64,000 bases of DNA from Perkinsus olseni (GCA_013115125.1 JABANN010000006.1:62001-126000), one strand, 5' to 3'. Shown: positions 1-12,011, counted from the first letter of the stretch. Notes: generated by a model not told the origin, from the sequence alone. Translations and numbers: made by a program.

Positions 1-302
1 TTCCGATATTCGAAGTGACAGACCCAAGGAGGCATTCGAGGGGGCGAACACTTGAACCAGAACATATGCTCAGCAGCTTCTCCGACCGAAAGATTGCGGT
101 GGGTGAATGTATACCAGAAAGGTTCTGGGATCTTTGGGGAAAGCCTCCGGGGGAGGCCTTCTTCTTCAAATTCGGGTCCAGCGCCTGGCCTGGTGAATAC
201 GCTCTCTTCCTCAAGTTCAATGAGGAGGCCTTCATACTGTTCAATGAAACGGATAGAGTTCGCAGAAGAGCCTCTGCCAATCTCGCCTCGACAAGCGGGT
301 AA
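1..302 (+). CDS. Possible 3' end of a gene entering from the left
   Basis: The frame is open from the left edge to a stop at 300-302, so any start lies outside the window. The visible 100 residues include an aromatic-rich stretch (FFFKFGSSAWPGEYALFLKF) and end in a basic, serine-rich tail. I recognise no family. The antisense and shifted frames are also partly open, so the coding claim rests only on the open left edge and a protein-like composition. It could equally be an exon followed by an intron. Confidence 0.28.
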   Translation, partial: PIFEVTDPRRHSRGRTLEPEHMLSSFSDRKIAVGECIPERFWDLWGKPPGEAFFFKFGSSAWPGEYALFLKFNEEAFILFNETDRVRRRASANLASTSG

Positions 303-2124
303 CCAGGTCAATGAGTATTCTCATTTCTTCGAACGAGCTAGTGCTAGTCCACTCACATGTCTCCCTATAAAATTTGTGTGGAGCCAGTCTCCCACTTATG
401 CCCTGCTGTCCAAATGCTGGTATCGTTAAAATTACATGAACATGAATGGACCTGTTGTCCTTGCTTCAGGGGTGCAGCATCCGGAGACCTCAATATGGGA
501 AGATTATAACAAACCCCCGCCAAGGTACCGCGATGGTCCTGACAGTGAGAGACCCCCGTCCTCAATTCCTTCTCCTTAGTTACGAGGAGCTTTTCGATAA
601 GGAACGCCACTAATACCACACCACCGTGATCTCTCGAGACGGGAGTCCAACATCGTAACGAACAGAGAATGCATTTTAACCCTCGCTATTCTGTTGTTGT
701 TATTGCTGTTATTGGTGTAGTAGCGGCATCTAGTTGTTGCGTTGCCCACAGTCACAGGTGCAATAAAGGGCTGATCTTGGAAGGATTTTGTCCGGTGTCC
801 TGAGAGGCCCGGGGTGACAGTATCAGAATGGTAATAGCGTGTTCTGCATCTCTTGTCATTTAGCGTGTCAAGGTGCCCCAAGGTTCCAAGCTCTCTGTAT
901 GCTGGCAAGCGATACATGAAGCATTCTCATTAACGTTGTAGATCGGCATAGGATGGCGAGGATACTCATGAGGGCATACTGGTGTGTCGTACCAACAAGG
1001 GAAGATCGCGGGCTGAGGTTCCAGTGGACTCAAACCGTCCAGCCGTTCGTGGCACAGCCGGCGGCTACAATCACCAGAACGACAGTGATGCCTGCTACAG
1101 GGCCGGCTGCGGAGGTATCTACAGAGGCTCCTTCCACGACCTAGGGTGAGGGAGCCTCAGGCTCCAAGGGGATGAGTCCCACGTCCCTCTCCAACCGACA
1201 ATACGACAACTTAGAGAGGTTCGTGTGCTCGTGCGGAGCGACTGTTAGCCTGACCCATTGAGCTGATACAGGGCAGGCGCTGGTCGCATTTCGAATATCT
1301 ACTGGCTACTATAGAATGATTCGAAACGCAGTGATGCGATGGAGGACGTCAATTCTACTGTCGAAGCTCCCCTTCACAAGGCACCCTGGTGGCTCTAGAT
1401 TCCATACAAACTGCCATCACGCCTCTTGAGTTCGGTGGTTATGACTGCGTGCGCACACAACCCATGTCCCCTAGCGCTCGAGACAACTGATATTCCTATT
1501 GTATTGATCAAGTTACGATGCTCATCAGAAACACTACTATTCTGTTCTAGGAATAACCATACTCGACAGACAACGGCTGCCGCTAGTTGGCTCTCACCTT
1601 CTCAACACGAATGGGGATGTCCATCGAGCATGGCCCTCGCCGTCGTCGACACTCCACTCGCATACGTCCCCTCGAACCTGACCGCTATTGTTAGTCGAAG
1701 AGACGCTGCAGTAGCCATCAAAGCTCACCACTATCTCCCACGTCTCACTCATAAGGACAACGTCTTCTTCAGTGTAGTGAGGCTGCTGTTGCTGGCCTGC
1801 AGCCCTTGTGAGCAGCCCCGTCTTGGGAGGCCGCGAGAGGACCGCGTCGCCGCCTACCTGCGGCGCGCATAGTTTCCCGCTGTGCGGGGCGTGCGTCTCT
1901 TACATAATATCGTTCACTCAGACCGGACCCTCCACGGAATGTTCGCTCGACCCAAAGCCAACACGTCGATCCTGGCCAACTCTCCAGTGGCCCAGCCTGA
2001 AGTTTGCGTCGTGGCAAGCAAGGTGCTTCGTTCCAGCCTCACCCAACCCTCAGGACAGGAAAGTTCTCCTGAGCTCCTCTTGTCCGCTGTGACTGGAGTG
2101 CAAACATTAGAGTCCGAGCTATCG
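303..2124. other. No confident gene
   Basis: Several open frames of 60-150 codons occur on both strands, for example plus 1426-1872 and plus 1882-2190. None shows a recognisable domain, a clear splice chain or a clear advantage over its overlapping frames. Short spliced genes may be hidden here. Confidence 0.4.
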
Positions 2125-2697
2125 TCACCTGAGAGTTCCGTGAATGCACGAACTCAATGTCAAACCGCAGTAACAGTCACCATGTCTTAGTGAACTCTGA
2201 TGTAGCGGGGTTTCGGGGCCCGGCAGAGGGCCAGCCTCCCCGGAACAATGAACCGCGATTCCACAAACGAGGCTGATGGCTACGTCCGGATCTGAGCCAT
2301 TGGAAATACAATACCACACTTCGGCCACATCATTGCAGTGCACCCACCTTCGACCAAGGCGGCCTCGTAAGCTGCCTTCGGGACTTTGCATTCGACTTTG
2401 AAGCGAAGGTAATAATGTTCGAGCTCCTGAGAGGCAGCATAACGTTCTGATCAATGACAGGTAGCGTACAAGGTCGAGAATCCTGTAGGGAGTGGTATCG
2501 CCTTGCAGAGTCACCGTAGAAGGTCCAAAAACGCAGATGTCATCCCGCGGGTCGTAATGTGTGTATGCAGCTGGGAGCTCCTCCCTTCGGACGGCGTGGC
2601 GGCGGTAGGCTGTTTTGGTGGTCGTCGACTGAGCTGTTCGGTGGGAGGAACACCCTCCGTAGAGACAGCTACATCGAGGGGATGTGAGGTCGATCAT
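2125..2697 (-). CDS. Hypothetical protein, 190 aa
   Basis: This is an uninterrupted ATG-initiated frame on the same strand as the NADAR-like gene, RLP24 and NOP14. It starts 164 bp downstream of the NADAR-like stop, which matches the spacing between the other genes of this cluster. The middle (about residues 30-80) looks protein-like, with YRRHAVRREELPAAYTHYDP followed by a hydrophobic stretch. The last 60 residues are Cys/Gly/Pro-rich and may be intron or non-coding read-through. No family is recognised. A plus-strand ORF at 2503-3084 overlaps and is less plausible. Confidence 0.3.
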   Translation of the reverse strand: MIDLTSPRCSCLYGGCSSHRTAQSTTTKTAYRRHAVRREELPAAYTHYDPRDDICVFGPSTVTLQGDTTPYRILDLVRYLSLIRTLCCLSGARTLLPSLQSRMQSPEGSLRGRLGRRWVHCNDVAEVWYCISNGSDPDVAISLVCGIAVHCSGEAGPLPGPETPLHQSSLRHGDCYCGLTLSSCIHGTLR

Positions 2698-2861
2698 AGT
2701 GGATGGAAACGGCCATCAAGTGATTGGACAAACTACGTTCGAAATCCGCCGCGAGGGCATGTCCCTCGGGTACCCCAGATTATTACAACCCAGGTTCACG
2801 AGCATCTTCTGGTAAGGGTAAGGTCAAATATATACATAATGGTCACTGTTAAACATCATCA

Positions 2862-5800
2862 TCATCCACAAGCGGGGACCGCCCGCCCTGCCGATAGATT
2901 CTTGCGGACCTCGTTCCACACATCCGCCACGATTCCGCCGAGGAGCTCGTCATTATCACCATCTCGTTGCCTCAGCTCTACGACGAAGTTGGGTATCGAC
3001 TTCAAGACGACTTTTAACAAAGTGTGTTGTTTGAGCATCAGGTCTGCCACCAGCTGGACCGCCCCTTCACGCAAGTCCATGTAGTCTTCCCTCAAGCCTT
3101 GCCTCCTCTCCTTGCACACGGCCTCCACATCAGTCAGGGTCGGCGCTGCTCGGATCGCTCTCTTCGTTTCGGCATCTCCGAACAATAGCGCCACTGTTAG
3201 ATGCCTTCCAGTCGGCCACAGGACGCCACTCCCGTCGGGATACTCTACAGGCAAATTGGACTCCATGCTCAACTCCCAGAGCCACTCCTCAGTGTTTCTC
3301 CCGAGGAACACCCGCTGACTGACGAAGCTTGACCGTTTGGGTGCAGCCGAGATCGACGGAAACCTCTCGAAGGTGCACTCGGCACACCAGCTCCATCTCC
3401 TCATCTGCTCCTGCACGACTCTGGACAGCCGCCTACCGGTCATGTCGATGCCGCTTGACCCGCACTTCGAGCACTTCCGGGTTGCTGCAGCAGTCCTCGA
3501 GCTTACGCTACTGATGCCTTCGCTATCCGAGTCCGCGCGTGATGGGCAGACCGAAGGCTCCGCCAGGGCGTGTTCTTTCTTGGGCTCACAACGAGATGGA
3601 GTAGGCAGTACGCTGAGACTGCGCGGTATGGGAGGTTCTTCACATTCCAACACTCGCGGCTCTACGGGTTGCGCTTTCTCGAACGGATCTCGCCGTAATG
3701 GCCGCGATGAGCTAGACTCGGGTAGGCAGTACGTGGGCACGCTACGCTCCGCTGCCGGCTTCGGATCGATGGTCGTTTTCCCCTTCGCCTCCGCACGCGC
3801 TCCAGTTTCGCTTTTTGAAAGTATACCGGCCATCGTCCTTGACAGATGGAAGCGCTTGCGCGCTGCCCGAGCCAAATCCGCCAGCACTCTGTCGTCTATC
3901 GGATACGACCTCTCCGGCCTTTGTAAGGCTGCCTTGGCTCGAAGGGCCTCCTGCAGTAGGTCGCTATGGAACTGCCCTAAAGGTGATCTCAAATCAGCGA
4001 CAGTCTTCTGGTCAATCTCACAATACACTCCTTGTGGGTCGTGGTTAGTGCGCGGGGGCGATGGGCTGAGCGTCAGGGGCTGGGCCTCTTTCTCAACTTC
4101 GCCCTCAGGTGAGTCCTCCAAAACACTCGTCCCCAGCCGGGACATCTCCGGTGCTTCCCAAACCGTTGCCAAAATGCTTCGCTCCGCTGGTTGCTTCTGA
4201 CAGTGGCGCTGGAACATAGTCTTGCACTCCTCCATGATGGTCTCCAACCTTGTCGGCAGCTTCGCTTCCCCAGACGGTGGTAGCTTTGGCCGATCGCCAC
4301 GATGGACTAAGGCGTGGACTCGGCGTGCCGCGGCAAGATCCGCAGGCTTCTGCTGGCTCGCTGGGGATATATAGGTGTTCGCTTGAGCCTTTCCAGGACC
4401 AGGGACGGCGGTGCCTCCTATTCTAACGAGAGCGGTCGAACCTACAACAGCACGACGACTAGAGACCATCAATGCCAAGCTCAGGCAGGCAGACCGAGAG
4501 ACCATACAGCCGATCCTACTGGGCAAAGGAGGACTGTTCCTGCGCCCCTTAGCATGATGCCCTGCTCGGTTAGATGACGTCACTCGCTCTATCGGTGTTG
4601 GTTCTTGTGGGGTTCCCTCAATAGACCCCACCCGCGGCTCAGCAGGTACGGACACTCTCGGTGGCAGCCCGTATGCATGCGCAAGGATCTGAAGACAGTA
4701 GCCATTCGACTCGACGGACGCTAAAGAGGAGGCGCAGTGATACTCACCTCTCGAGACATCTCGGCTACCGTCGCCTTGGGCAGGTCCGAGCCGTCCATAG
4801 CCTCGGCAAGGGCGTCCATGCGGAATCCCGATTGGACCTCGGCCAGCCATCCCCTCGGCAGCGGGGTGTCCTCTAAGCCCAGCAAGTCGATACTCTGATT
4901 CCTCACAGCTGCAGCCTCCCTTCTACTCTCCATACCCGCCACTCCCCCTACTCCCTCGCCGATGGGTGTCCGGAGGTCCACGGCGCCGCCGCCACTACTA
5001 TTGCTAGATAGAGAGAAAACTTCAGAGTCGGAGTACCCCTGCAGAACATCATCCGACTCACTTCCTCGGAGAATGCTACCGTCAGGGGACGCTCGTGCTG
5101 CAGTTATTTTCTGCACACCAGTCCGATGCCCAGCGGCTCCGTTGCTGACGATCTCGCCATTTTCGGGCCCAGCTTGCGCCCCGTCCTCGGCAGGTTTGCT
5201 GTTGGGTTCTCCTTCCCCCTCGCGAGGTGCCCACCACCCCATGAGGCCCCCCAAGATCCCCTCGCCCTTCTCCCCGTTCCCATCTGCGTTCCTCGTCTCC
5301 TCATAGGGCTCCTTCACGTCCATCGATGGAGCCGGCAACACTTCCATGCTTGCAAGGAAGTCATCTCGGACCGGACTGACCACAGGCGCCACCCCACCGT
5401 CATGTCCACTACGGCCTCGGTTCGAAGGCGAGCCTAGTGAGCTCAACGCCTTCCCAGCCCCGATGTCGAGGCCGTGATGGGAGCTTGACTGTTCGGCCAC
5501 TGACGGTGCTTCCTCCAACTCGATGTTCGCACTCTCTCCACCAGGCTCTCCCATCTCGCCTGCCGCAGGAGCCTCTGCTGCGGGCGCCTGCCAGACCCAG
5601 CCGGTGGCCGACTGCCAATTCCTGGCCAATAGGTCCGTGAATCCCCCAGACTGCTGAGTAGCCGCCGCTGGCGATGGAGGTCGGTCGACGTCGATCAGGT
5701 CGTTGGGCTCCGGTCTTGTCATCGGAGGGCCACTTCTGTTACTTGACAACCTCTTCGCATATTCGACAACGGTCTCGTCCTTCTCACCGAAGGCTCCGAT

Positions 5801-6259
5801 GCTGGCGGAGTCGTCCAGCTCAATCACTTCGGGGTCGTCCACAGAGGAGGCTGAGGAGCCAACTCTCTCCAAGTAGATCACAGAGCCCTGCAAAGGGCGT
5901 GGCACGGTAGGTGGTCTCCCCTTAGTATGCTGAGGAGAGGCGGGAGGCGTAACATCGAGAAGCGACGGCTCAATCACAGGCGAGGCTTCCGGTGGACGAC
6001 TAGGAGGGTTCGCCTCCGACAGGCGCCGATCAAGGTCCTCCCACAGTTCAACAACACCAGGAGACGCAGACCGTCTCCGACGAGTAGAATTAGAACGCGC
6101 TCTATTGGTGCCATTTCGGGACCTCCGAGCCGCCAGGCGCTGGCGTCGGGACGAGGACCGTGAGGCTGGGTCGTAACGGCGACCAGGAGTGTAGCTTGAG
6201 GAGCCGAAGCCTCCTAGGATGCCCAGGGCGTTCATGACATCGACATGTCGATCAGCCAA
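2862..6259 (-). CDS. Long disordered protein with a degenerate C-terminal NADAR-like domain
   Basis: Two long frames join through one canonical phase-0 intron at 4689-4747 (59 nt; donor GTGAGTATC, acceptor TTCAG). The result is exons 6259-4748 and 4688-2862 and 1112 aa. Residues 1-900 are low-complexity: a basic RS/RR-rich N-terminus, then acidic and Pro/Ser-rich stretches. Residues 910-942 hold a C-x2-C-x25-C-x2-C set that could bind zinc. Residues about 982-1102 follow the order of the NADAR (YbiA/DUF1768) fold: a VEYPDGSG strand, a FGDAETKRAI helix motif, an RxDxxxLRxGxV-like helix and an RKNL end. In the family the motif before the first helix carries a catalytic Glu (SEH-like); here it reads TGRH, and the usual late D-x-W-G motif is DELLGG. 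The family removes ADP-ribose or ribosyl adducts, so this copy may only bind. The start is the first ATG after the NOP14 3' end, 163 bp away. Confidence 0.62.
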
Positions 6260-6422
6260 CTACTCAAGGGCCGTCAGGGAGGCTGTACAATTGACAAGAC
6301 AACCGATCATTGCTAAGAAACCTGACGTAGCATTAGGGAAGATGGTAAGGTTGAGCAAGAGTGCAAGAAACATATACGTAGTAGCCTGCTGCCCTGAACA
6401 ACAGGCGGTGTTATTGACGTTA

Positions 6423-9400
6423 TCAATCAGTGGACTTCTGCGCCATCTGGTTGCCGGCCATTCTCGGGTTCGCCTTCTTCTTGGCCTTGTTCTTGCTGTA
6501 GCTTCCGTGCTAAGGACAGGAGCCAATAACCCAACAGCCACTCCATCGCAGGCGCCTACCAGCTTAGTATCCATCCTAGCGTTCTCGGTGCGCATGACCT
6601 TGTAGTTGTTAGTGCTCTCATCAAGAGCTGCCCGGATACGCTTCTTATCATGCTGTATGGCGGCCTCCTTAGCGTACAGGTCATTCGCCCGTACCTGCCA
6701 TTACACCCTCCTCGCAGAGACGACGGACAGAGACGCCGCCTACATGCCGCAAGAAGCTAGCATCCTTCGCCAGCTGCCTTTTGGCTCCTCGCCGCTCCTG
6801 TTTGTACTGCCTCTTCATCTTCTGTGTCTCGTGGAGGAGGGGGTCCTTACCTAAGTACAGCCACACCCGTGCTGTCGATGTATCCTTTCGAGTAGGCCAC
6901 TACCCTTAATGTGGCTCTGCGCTGAGTCTGGATCGTAGAATACAGGTTCCAAGCTGGGGACCGCGAGAGGGCGGAAGGCATGCAAGCGTAGCCTGGCATG
7001 AGGACCAAGCACCAGCCGCGACAAAGCTGGGCAGTATCTGGGAAGAGCGATGAGCGCCTCGTCCGAAACGAGCAGCCGGAGGTACTTCTGGACGACTATC
7101 TGAAGACCGCCCTTCTCCTCGGGGCGTGCCTGCATGCACACCCGTCTAGTCAACAGCTTCGCCGTCTCCTGCTCCGCCTGAGACAAAATCAGATCCAGCA
7201 AGAGTGCATGGCCGGGCGACACCACAGCGCGACTCCATGCTCATACCCAGTGCGCCTTCTAGTCTTGGGGCTCCGCTCAGATTCCCAGCAAGGTGACGAA
7301 CCTCTTGCCCACCTACCTCAGTGCCGCAGCGCATGAGGCGTCCAGCCAGTTGAAAGAAGGCCGGGCTATAGCGCTTAGCCGGTTGAAGGAACTCGTAACT
7401 GTCGGGCAGCAGTCAACGCCCGGGTACCAATCCCCTTTCCCCCTTACAGTAGTGCCAACAGCCTAACATCCTGCGTACAGCAGGCCCACTGCTCCAATAG
7501 CATCACTGCCGGCTGAACTATTCTGTGCCTGCATGAAGAAGTCCTGCACCACCACCATCAATACCGATAGCTGCCACGTACCGTATATCAGTCGTCTGGA
7601 ATATAGTGGCGACTATGTGCAGCATGTTGATAGCCTTCGTGTCGGGCCGTCGGGAGTTGGCGTAGGCTCCTATCAGGTTCATAGCGAAGTAACTACACAG
7701 ACACTCAGTGGAAGGGCCGGTGGACAGTATCGCCCTCCGTACTCTGTGGCACAGTCGGGCATGAGCCTCGCAAGGTCCAGCAACGGTGCTCGGATGAGAG
7801 GCAGCATCCTTAGGTCGTGGTCGGCAAGATAGGAGAAGAGGGAGCTTAGTAATACCTAGCAGCCAGCTTGCTACTACAAGTAGCAGCCATGAGGGGCTTC
7901 CATCACTACTACCCGTAGCTGACGAGGCTTTGAGCGCTCATCTGGGGTGTTGTGGCAGGCGATGAGACGATAGACCAGCTTAGCCCGACCTGAGTACGAC
8001 ATCCTACGAGACAGGCATGACGGGAGGGCTGATGTACTAACCTAGGGGCTCGAACTTCTCGAGGAGCTCCTTCATAGCATCACCATCCTGCGGGCAGGCG
8101 ACGGAGAAGGGCAGGCCAGCCTTATCCTCTGCTGGGCTGTTAGTAAAGGCATCGAAGCCCACGGGGAGCTCAGTAGGGTACTGGACGCCAGCAGCAGCAG
8201 CAGCCTCTTCGGTGACTAAAAGAATACGATATAAGCTGCGCTGGAAGATTCGACAGCGTACCGCTGCGGTAACGCGAGAGACAAGTCCAAGTCGAGATCA
8301 CCCGGTAGTACCTCCCTCGTCCTCCTCTTCAGGAGTAGTGTACTCGTCCACAGCCTCGGCATCCTCATCATCAATATCGGAGTCACTCTCGTCCACGGCT
8401 AGCATAGCCAGCCGCTCATCATCGTCAGCCGCAACAGCATCACCGTCAGCCTTCCCTGCGCCGCCCAGCTGCTACAACCAGCACAGTCCGCCACTCAACG
8501 CCCCATATGCTACTACTACTTCCTCTTCCTCCTCGTCGCTAGACCCAGCTTCCTCATCCTCTTCTGGAGCCTCTTCAGGAACCTGAGGTTTGACAGCAAC
8601 TCCGAGCGGCACCCTACGGGAACCGTGTGAGCCTCACCTGAGCCATCTCTTCCTCTTCTTCAGGCTCCTCCATCTCTTCCTCATGAGCATCTTCCTCGTC
8701 TTCCATCACATCCTCTTCCAAATCTTGCTCCTCTTGCGATTCCTCAACGCTAGGCTCATCGTTCAGCATCCGGTTCTTTCTTTGCTCCTCCAGCTTCTCC
8801 AGACGCTTAGCGTTCTCCAACGCCACCTCCTCTGAGCTCATGAGCCTGCTCATGGACAGAAATGCTGGCCACCAAAAATAACAACACGACGAGATGAGGA
8901 CCAAGCAACTCAGAGACTACGCAGGGATACCGCAGGTCGGTACGACAACAGAAAGGACTTCGCGCCTCATTCTGGATTCCCCTGCGCGAAGGCGATGGCA
9001 AAACGCCATGAGCCGAGCAGATCAGAGAACGTTCGAACGCTCATTTTCGAGGAGTTAGCATTAAAAAGCGTTGACATAAGTTCGGAACGCCGCCTACTAG
9101 GCAGGTCATCGACACGAATCCGAGAAGTAGGAGGGCACTTATGCCCAGCAGGCCGGATCCCTAATACGACGAGCCCAAGCGCACCTATCAGCAGCCTTAG
9201 CCGCATGGCCACCCTCCATCATCAACTGCCTGCTTATCATATCAAACTCGTCCGGCCCCTCAGCCGATAGAGCGTTGGCAGCCTTGATACCCTACCACAG
9301 TGCAACACCGGTAAGAGCCGACAGACATCATAGATAGGTCGGACTACCTCAATACTGTACTTGCTCGGTCTGAACTTCAATGAGGGCAGAATGCCCTTGT

Positions 9401-10580
9401 AGCTGGCATCCAGTGCATTGAGTTCCTCTTCCTGAAACCATTACCACTAGCAGCCCAGTGAGCAGGGTGAAGCCTACATGCTTCATCTTCTCCCTCTGTC
9501 TATCCGCCTTGTACGCCTTAGCCTTGGCCATGATCTCCTGGTACAGGTCCTGCTTGTTAGCATGCTTGTTGTTGCCGTGCTCACTGGTCTTCATCAGCTA
9601 ACAGAGCCAGCAGCTACTCCCACGTCCATCCTCCCCATCCTACCTCAGCCTCTATCTCCTTCTTCAGCTCCTCATCGTCATCAGAGTCACTAAGAGGGTC
9701 CCCTCGCAGCTCGTCGGCGGTCATGGTCTTCACCGGCTTCCCTCCATGAGTCAGCAGGTGGCCCTATCGAAGCACGCTAACTCGGCGGAGCGAGCCTTAG
9801 TCGATGAACTCCTACCTCAGCCTCCTCGGTCGGGCCCTCCTCCTCCTCTTCCAACCCAAATACAGCGTTGCGTTTCTTCCTCTTCTCCTGCTGGCGCATA
9901 CGCTCCTTCCGGAAGCGGGCAGAAGCAAGCTCATCCGCCGACATTCCCCGAGCCTTGGCGTCCAAACGCCTGAAATACACCACCAACCGTCACAGTCCGC
10001 CCCGACACACGAGTTGCACTACTTATCCTTGAAGGACCCGGTCTTGCCCAGAGCTCTGAACTCCTTCAATAATGAGTCGTTTCGGGAGGTCTTCGCATAA
10101 GATTTGCTCTCCGACATGTTACGACGGGACCCATGCTGTTGTGCCTACAGCCATCAGCAGCAGCTAACGGTATAAAAACAATGGTGGATCATAAAGCTGA
10201 TGAACTCTGCGGGCTGCCTCGCCCTCGACCCGGAAGCTTGAATAACTGGTCAGCTACAAAACCATTACAACGCGAAGTCACACTGAGCACTTGAGGTGCC
10301 ACCGAAGCATGACCCCACCCCTTGTGGAGATAACTTCGCTCCGGCCAGCTCCTTTCAACCCCTCACAAGCCGCCATACTCAGTATACGAGCCCCAGTAGG
10401 AACGAGCAATCGATTATCGGCAATGCCCCCACGCCCCACTCCTTCAAGTACTACCATCCCCAGCACAGGCTTCCGAGCGGTCTTATTAGCCCGCATATCG
10501 AACTGATTGAATCCCGCTCCATCGGAGGGTCGCTGTCGGTCCCGGCTGGACAGCTCATTCGCTGTCTTCTTAGTCGGCAT
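6423..10580 (-). CDS. NOP14: Nucleolar protein 14 (SSU processome / 40S maturation)
   Basis: A many-exon gene identified by walking the family alignment. The N-terminus has the NPF-like motif NQFDMRANK, then SLLKEF and SFKDKRLDAK (family F-x-D-R-R), GMSADELASARF, FGLEEEEE, LTHGGKPV, EIMAKAKAYKADRQ, EEELNALDASY, DEFDMISRQL and EEVALENAKRLEKLEEQR, followed by long acidic stretches. LPFSVACPQ, an Arm/HEAT-like middle and the basic C-terminal KQERRGAKRQLAKDASFL with a lysine-rich end complete the match. Resolved exons: 10580-10455, 10135-10023, 9969-9816, 9763-9644, 9597-9478, 9431-9348, 9291-9185, 8845-8638, 8582-8520, about 8468-8312, 8215-8042 and 7989-7913. Further exons continue to the stop at 6423-6425, but several C-terminal junctions are unresolved. 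Most introns are 45-60 nt; those at 10136-10454 and 8846-9184 exceed 300 nt. Nop14 works in the nucleolus in 18S rRNA processing. It lies 188 bp downstream of RLP24 on the same strand. Confidence 0.88.
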
Positions 10581-10768
10581 CGGCTTCAAGCAGCACCAAC
10601 TACACAGTGAAATCAGCCAATAACCCAGCATAGTATTCGAACCCAACTCCCCAAGCAGAGTCTCCAGTAGAAACCTTCTAGTAGTAATGTGACGGTAAGC
10701 TAACTGTGTATTGAGTAATGACGTATCCGCGCCCATAGCGGTCCTCCTCCTGCTGCTGCGGCCAGGCG

Positions 10769-11540
10769 CTAGTCGGAGTCGCTGCCAGCATCGACATCCA
10801 TCCTTTGGACCTTCTCCGCCTCGGTCGGAAGAGCTCCCTCCTTGCGTCTGAGCTCCTCGCGGCGCTTCATCTGGTCCAGCTTGGTGATCGGCTTCTTCAG
10901 CAACTCGCCTAACCACCACGAGTATGAGTCGGATAGTGTCCGTAATTGCCCGTAGTTTACCCTGCTTGGCGATCTCCTTCTCGGCGAGATGGATGCGGAC
11001 CTTCCTCTGAGCAGCCAGCCTGTTCTTCTGGAACCTCTCCTTGCGTACCTAGTGCCAGCTTCAACCTAAGATGCCCCACTCTTCCCTTCCTACCGTTCTG
11101 ATACGATCGACGATCTTCATCGCCCGCACCGTCTTCACCCACAAGTCGCGATCGTATTTGACCTGAACAAGCAATACCATCCATCCCACAACTCACACCA
11201 AGATACCCCTACCGGAGTGTTCCTCTTCTTCTCGAAGTCGAAAGTAGAGTCAGTGGTCATCTCCTTACCATGAGCAGCCCTAAGGAAACCAACCCTGCTG
11301 ACAAGCAAAGGCCCAGCCACCTCACCTGTATGCCTTGGTCCAAGCAGCCTTACGAGGGTTGTGCTTCCGCTTGAAGTGGCGATGGCACTTCGATCGGCAG
11401 AAACGGAAGATCTGGGGAAAAAGTGGTACTGCCATTGACCTGTTGCCCTACACTAGTACCTTGCCGTCATTCCGTACGAACATAACACCATGGCCGGGAT
11501 AGACGTTACTACTGCAGTACCAACACTTCTCGATACGCAT
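10769..11540 (-). CDS. RLP24: Ribosome biogenesis protein RLP24 (RSL24D1-type)
   Basis: Six exons: 11540-11460, 11411-11326, 11279-11213, 11162-11094, 11048-10961 and 10908-10769. They join without frame conflict to give 176 aa; introns are 45-52 nt. The N-terminal L24e-type zinc finger is intact: [18 protein letters not shown] supplies C-x2-C, and [11 protein letters not shown] supplies the second C-x3-C pair. The family signature [14 protein letters not shown] follows, then an EFEK-like segment ([11 protein letters not shown]), [13 protein letters not shown] and a basic helix, with an acidic [10 protein letters not shown] tail. Length fits the family (human about 163, yeast 199). Rlp24 is a placeholder on pre-60S particles, later replaced by eL24 after the AAA ATPase Drg1 acts. 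It sits head-to-tail with NOP14 and head-to-head with the E2 gene. Confidence 0.95.
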
Positions 11541-12011
11541 GCTACTGAAATTTACACTGAGTAGCCAACTGAGAGAAGCATCGACAGCGACAGTCGACGA
11601 GAATGGTAATTCGGAAATCCCTTGTGCGGCACGGTAGTAGTGGGCAGCGCCGCTGAGAGAGAACAGTATGTTTCGAGCGACTGGGATTGGGTGTAGGGTG
11701 ACGACTATTAGTCGATCAAGGGTTGGATATTCGTTGTAGACGGACAACTTGAGAGAGCTCGGGCGAGCGCGAGTGACACGAGCGGAGCGAAGCGTGTTGT
11801 GCCTTGCATTTTTGTGGAAAAATATTTTTACCGGCAAAAATCACTTGTGCAGATTGTCAATGACAATCTGTCAAATTATCCATAGCTGCCCGGCACCCTA
11901 GTGGCATCCATCAATCAGCGGAGTCGTGGCTCAACTCGATCGTCCGGCGAAATGAATAACGGTTGAAGTAGTGATCGAGAGCAGTGATTCCGGAAAAGTT
12001 CACTCAGTAGT
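11541..12011. promoter_or_regulatory. Divergent promoter region between RLP24 and the UBC2-like gene
   Basis: This 471-bp gap separates two start codons pointing apart, so it should hold both promoters and 5' leaders. An in-frame extension upstream of the RLP24 ATG (to 11837) is open but unlike the family and is read as leader. The gap contains the 21-nt palindrome at 11850-11870. No obvious TATA box is seen. Confidence 0.55.
11850..11870. repeat. Perfect 10-bp inverted repeat with 1-nt centre
   Basis: The arms CAGATTGTCA and TGACAATCTG are exact reverse complements around a single A. The site lies about 140 bp upstream of the E2 start codon. It could be a dimeric factor site or a small hairpin in a leader transcript. 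Confidence 0.8.

Noticed and set aside
3337-4200. Plus-strand ORF of 287 codons
   Set aside because: Antisense to the NADAR-like gene, whose frame carries a domain pattern and a strong intron; the plus frame has neither.
8212-8835. Ser-rich and hydrophobic plus-strand ORFs
   Set aside because: They are antisense to the acidic GAG/GAA/GAT-rich NOP14 exons; poly-Ser and poly-Leu runs are expected shadows of such codons.
10278-10919. 213-codon minus-strand ORF spanning the RLP24 end and NOP14 start
   Set aside because: It begins in the wrong frame of the last RLP24 exon; only its middle (from the ATG at 10580) matches NOP14, and the rest is read-through into intron 1.
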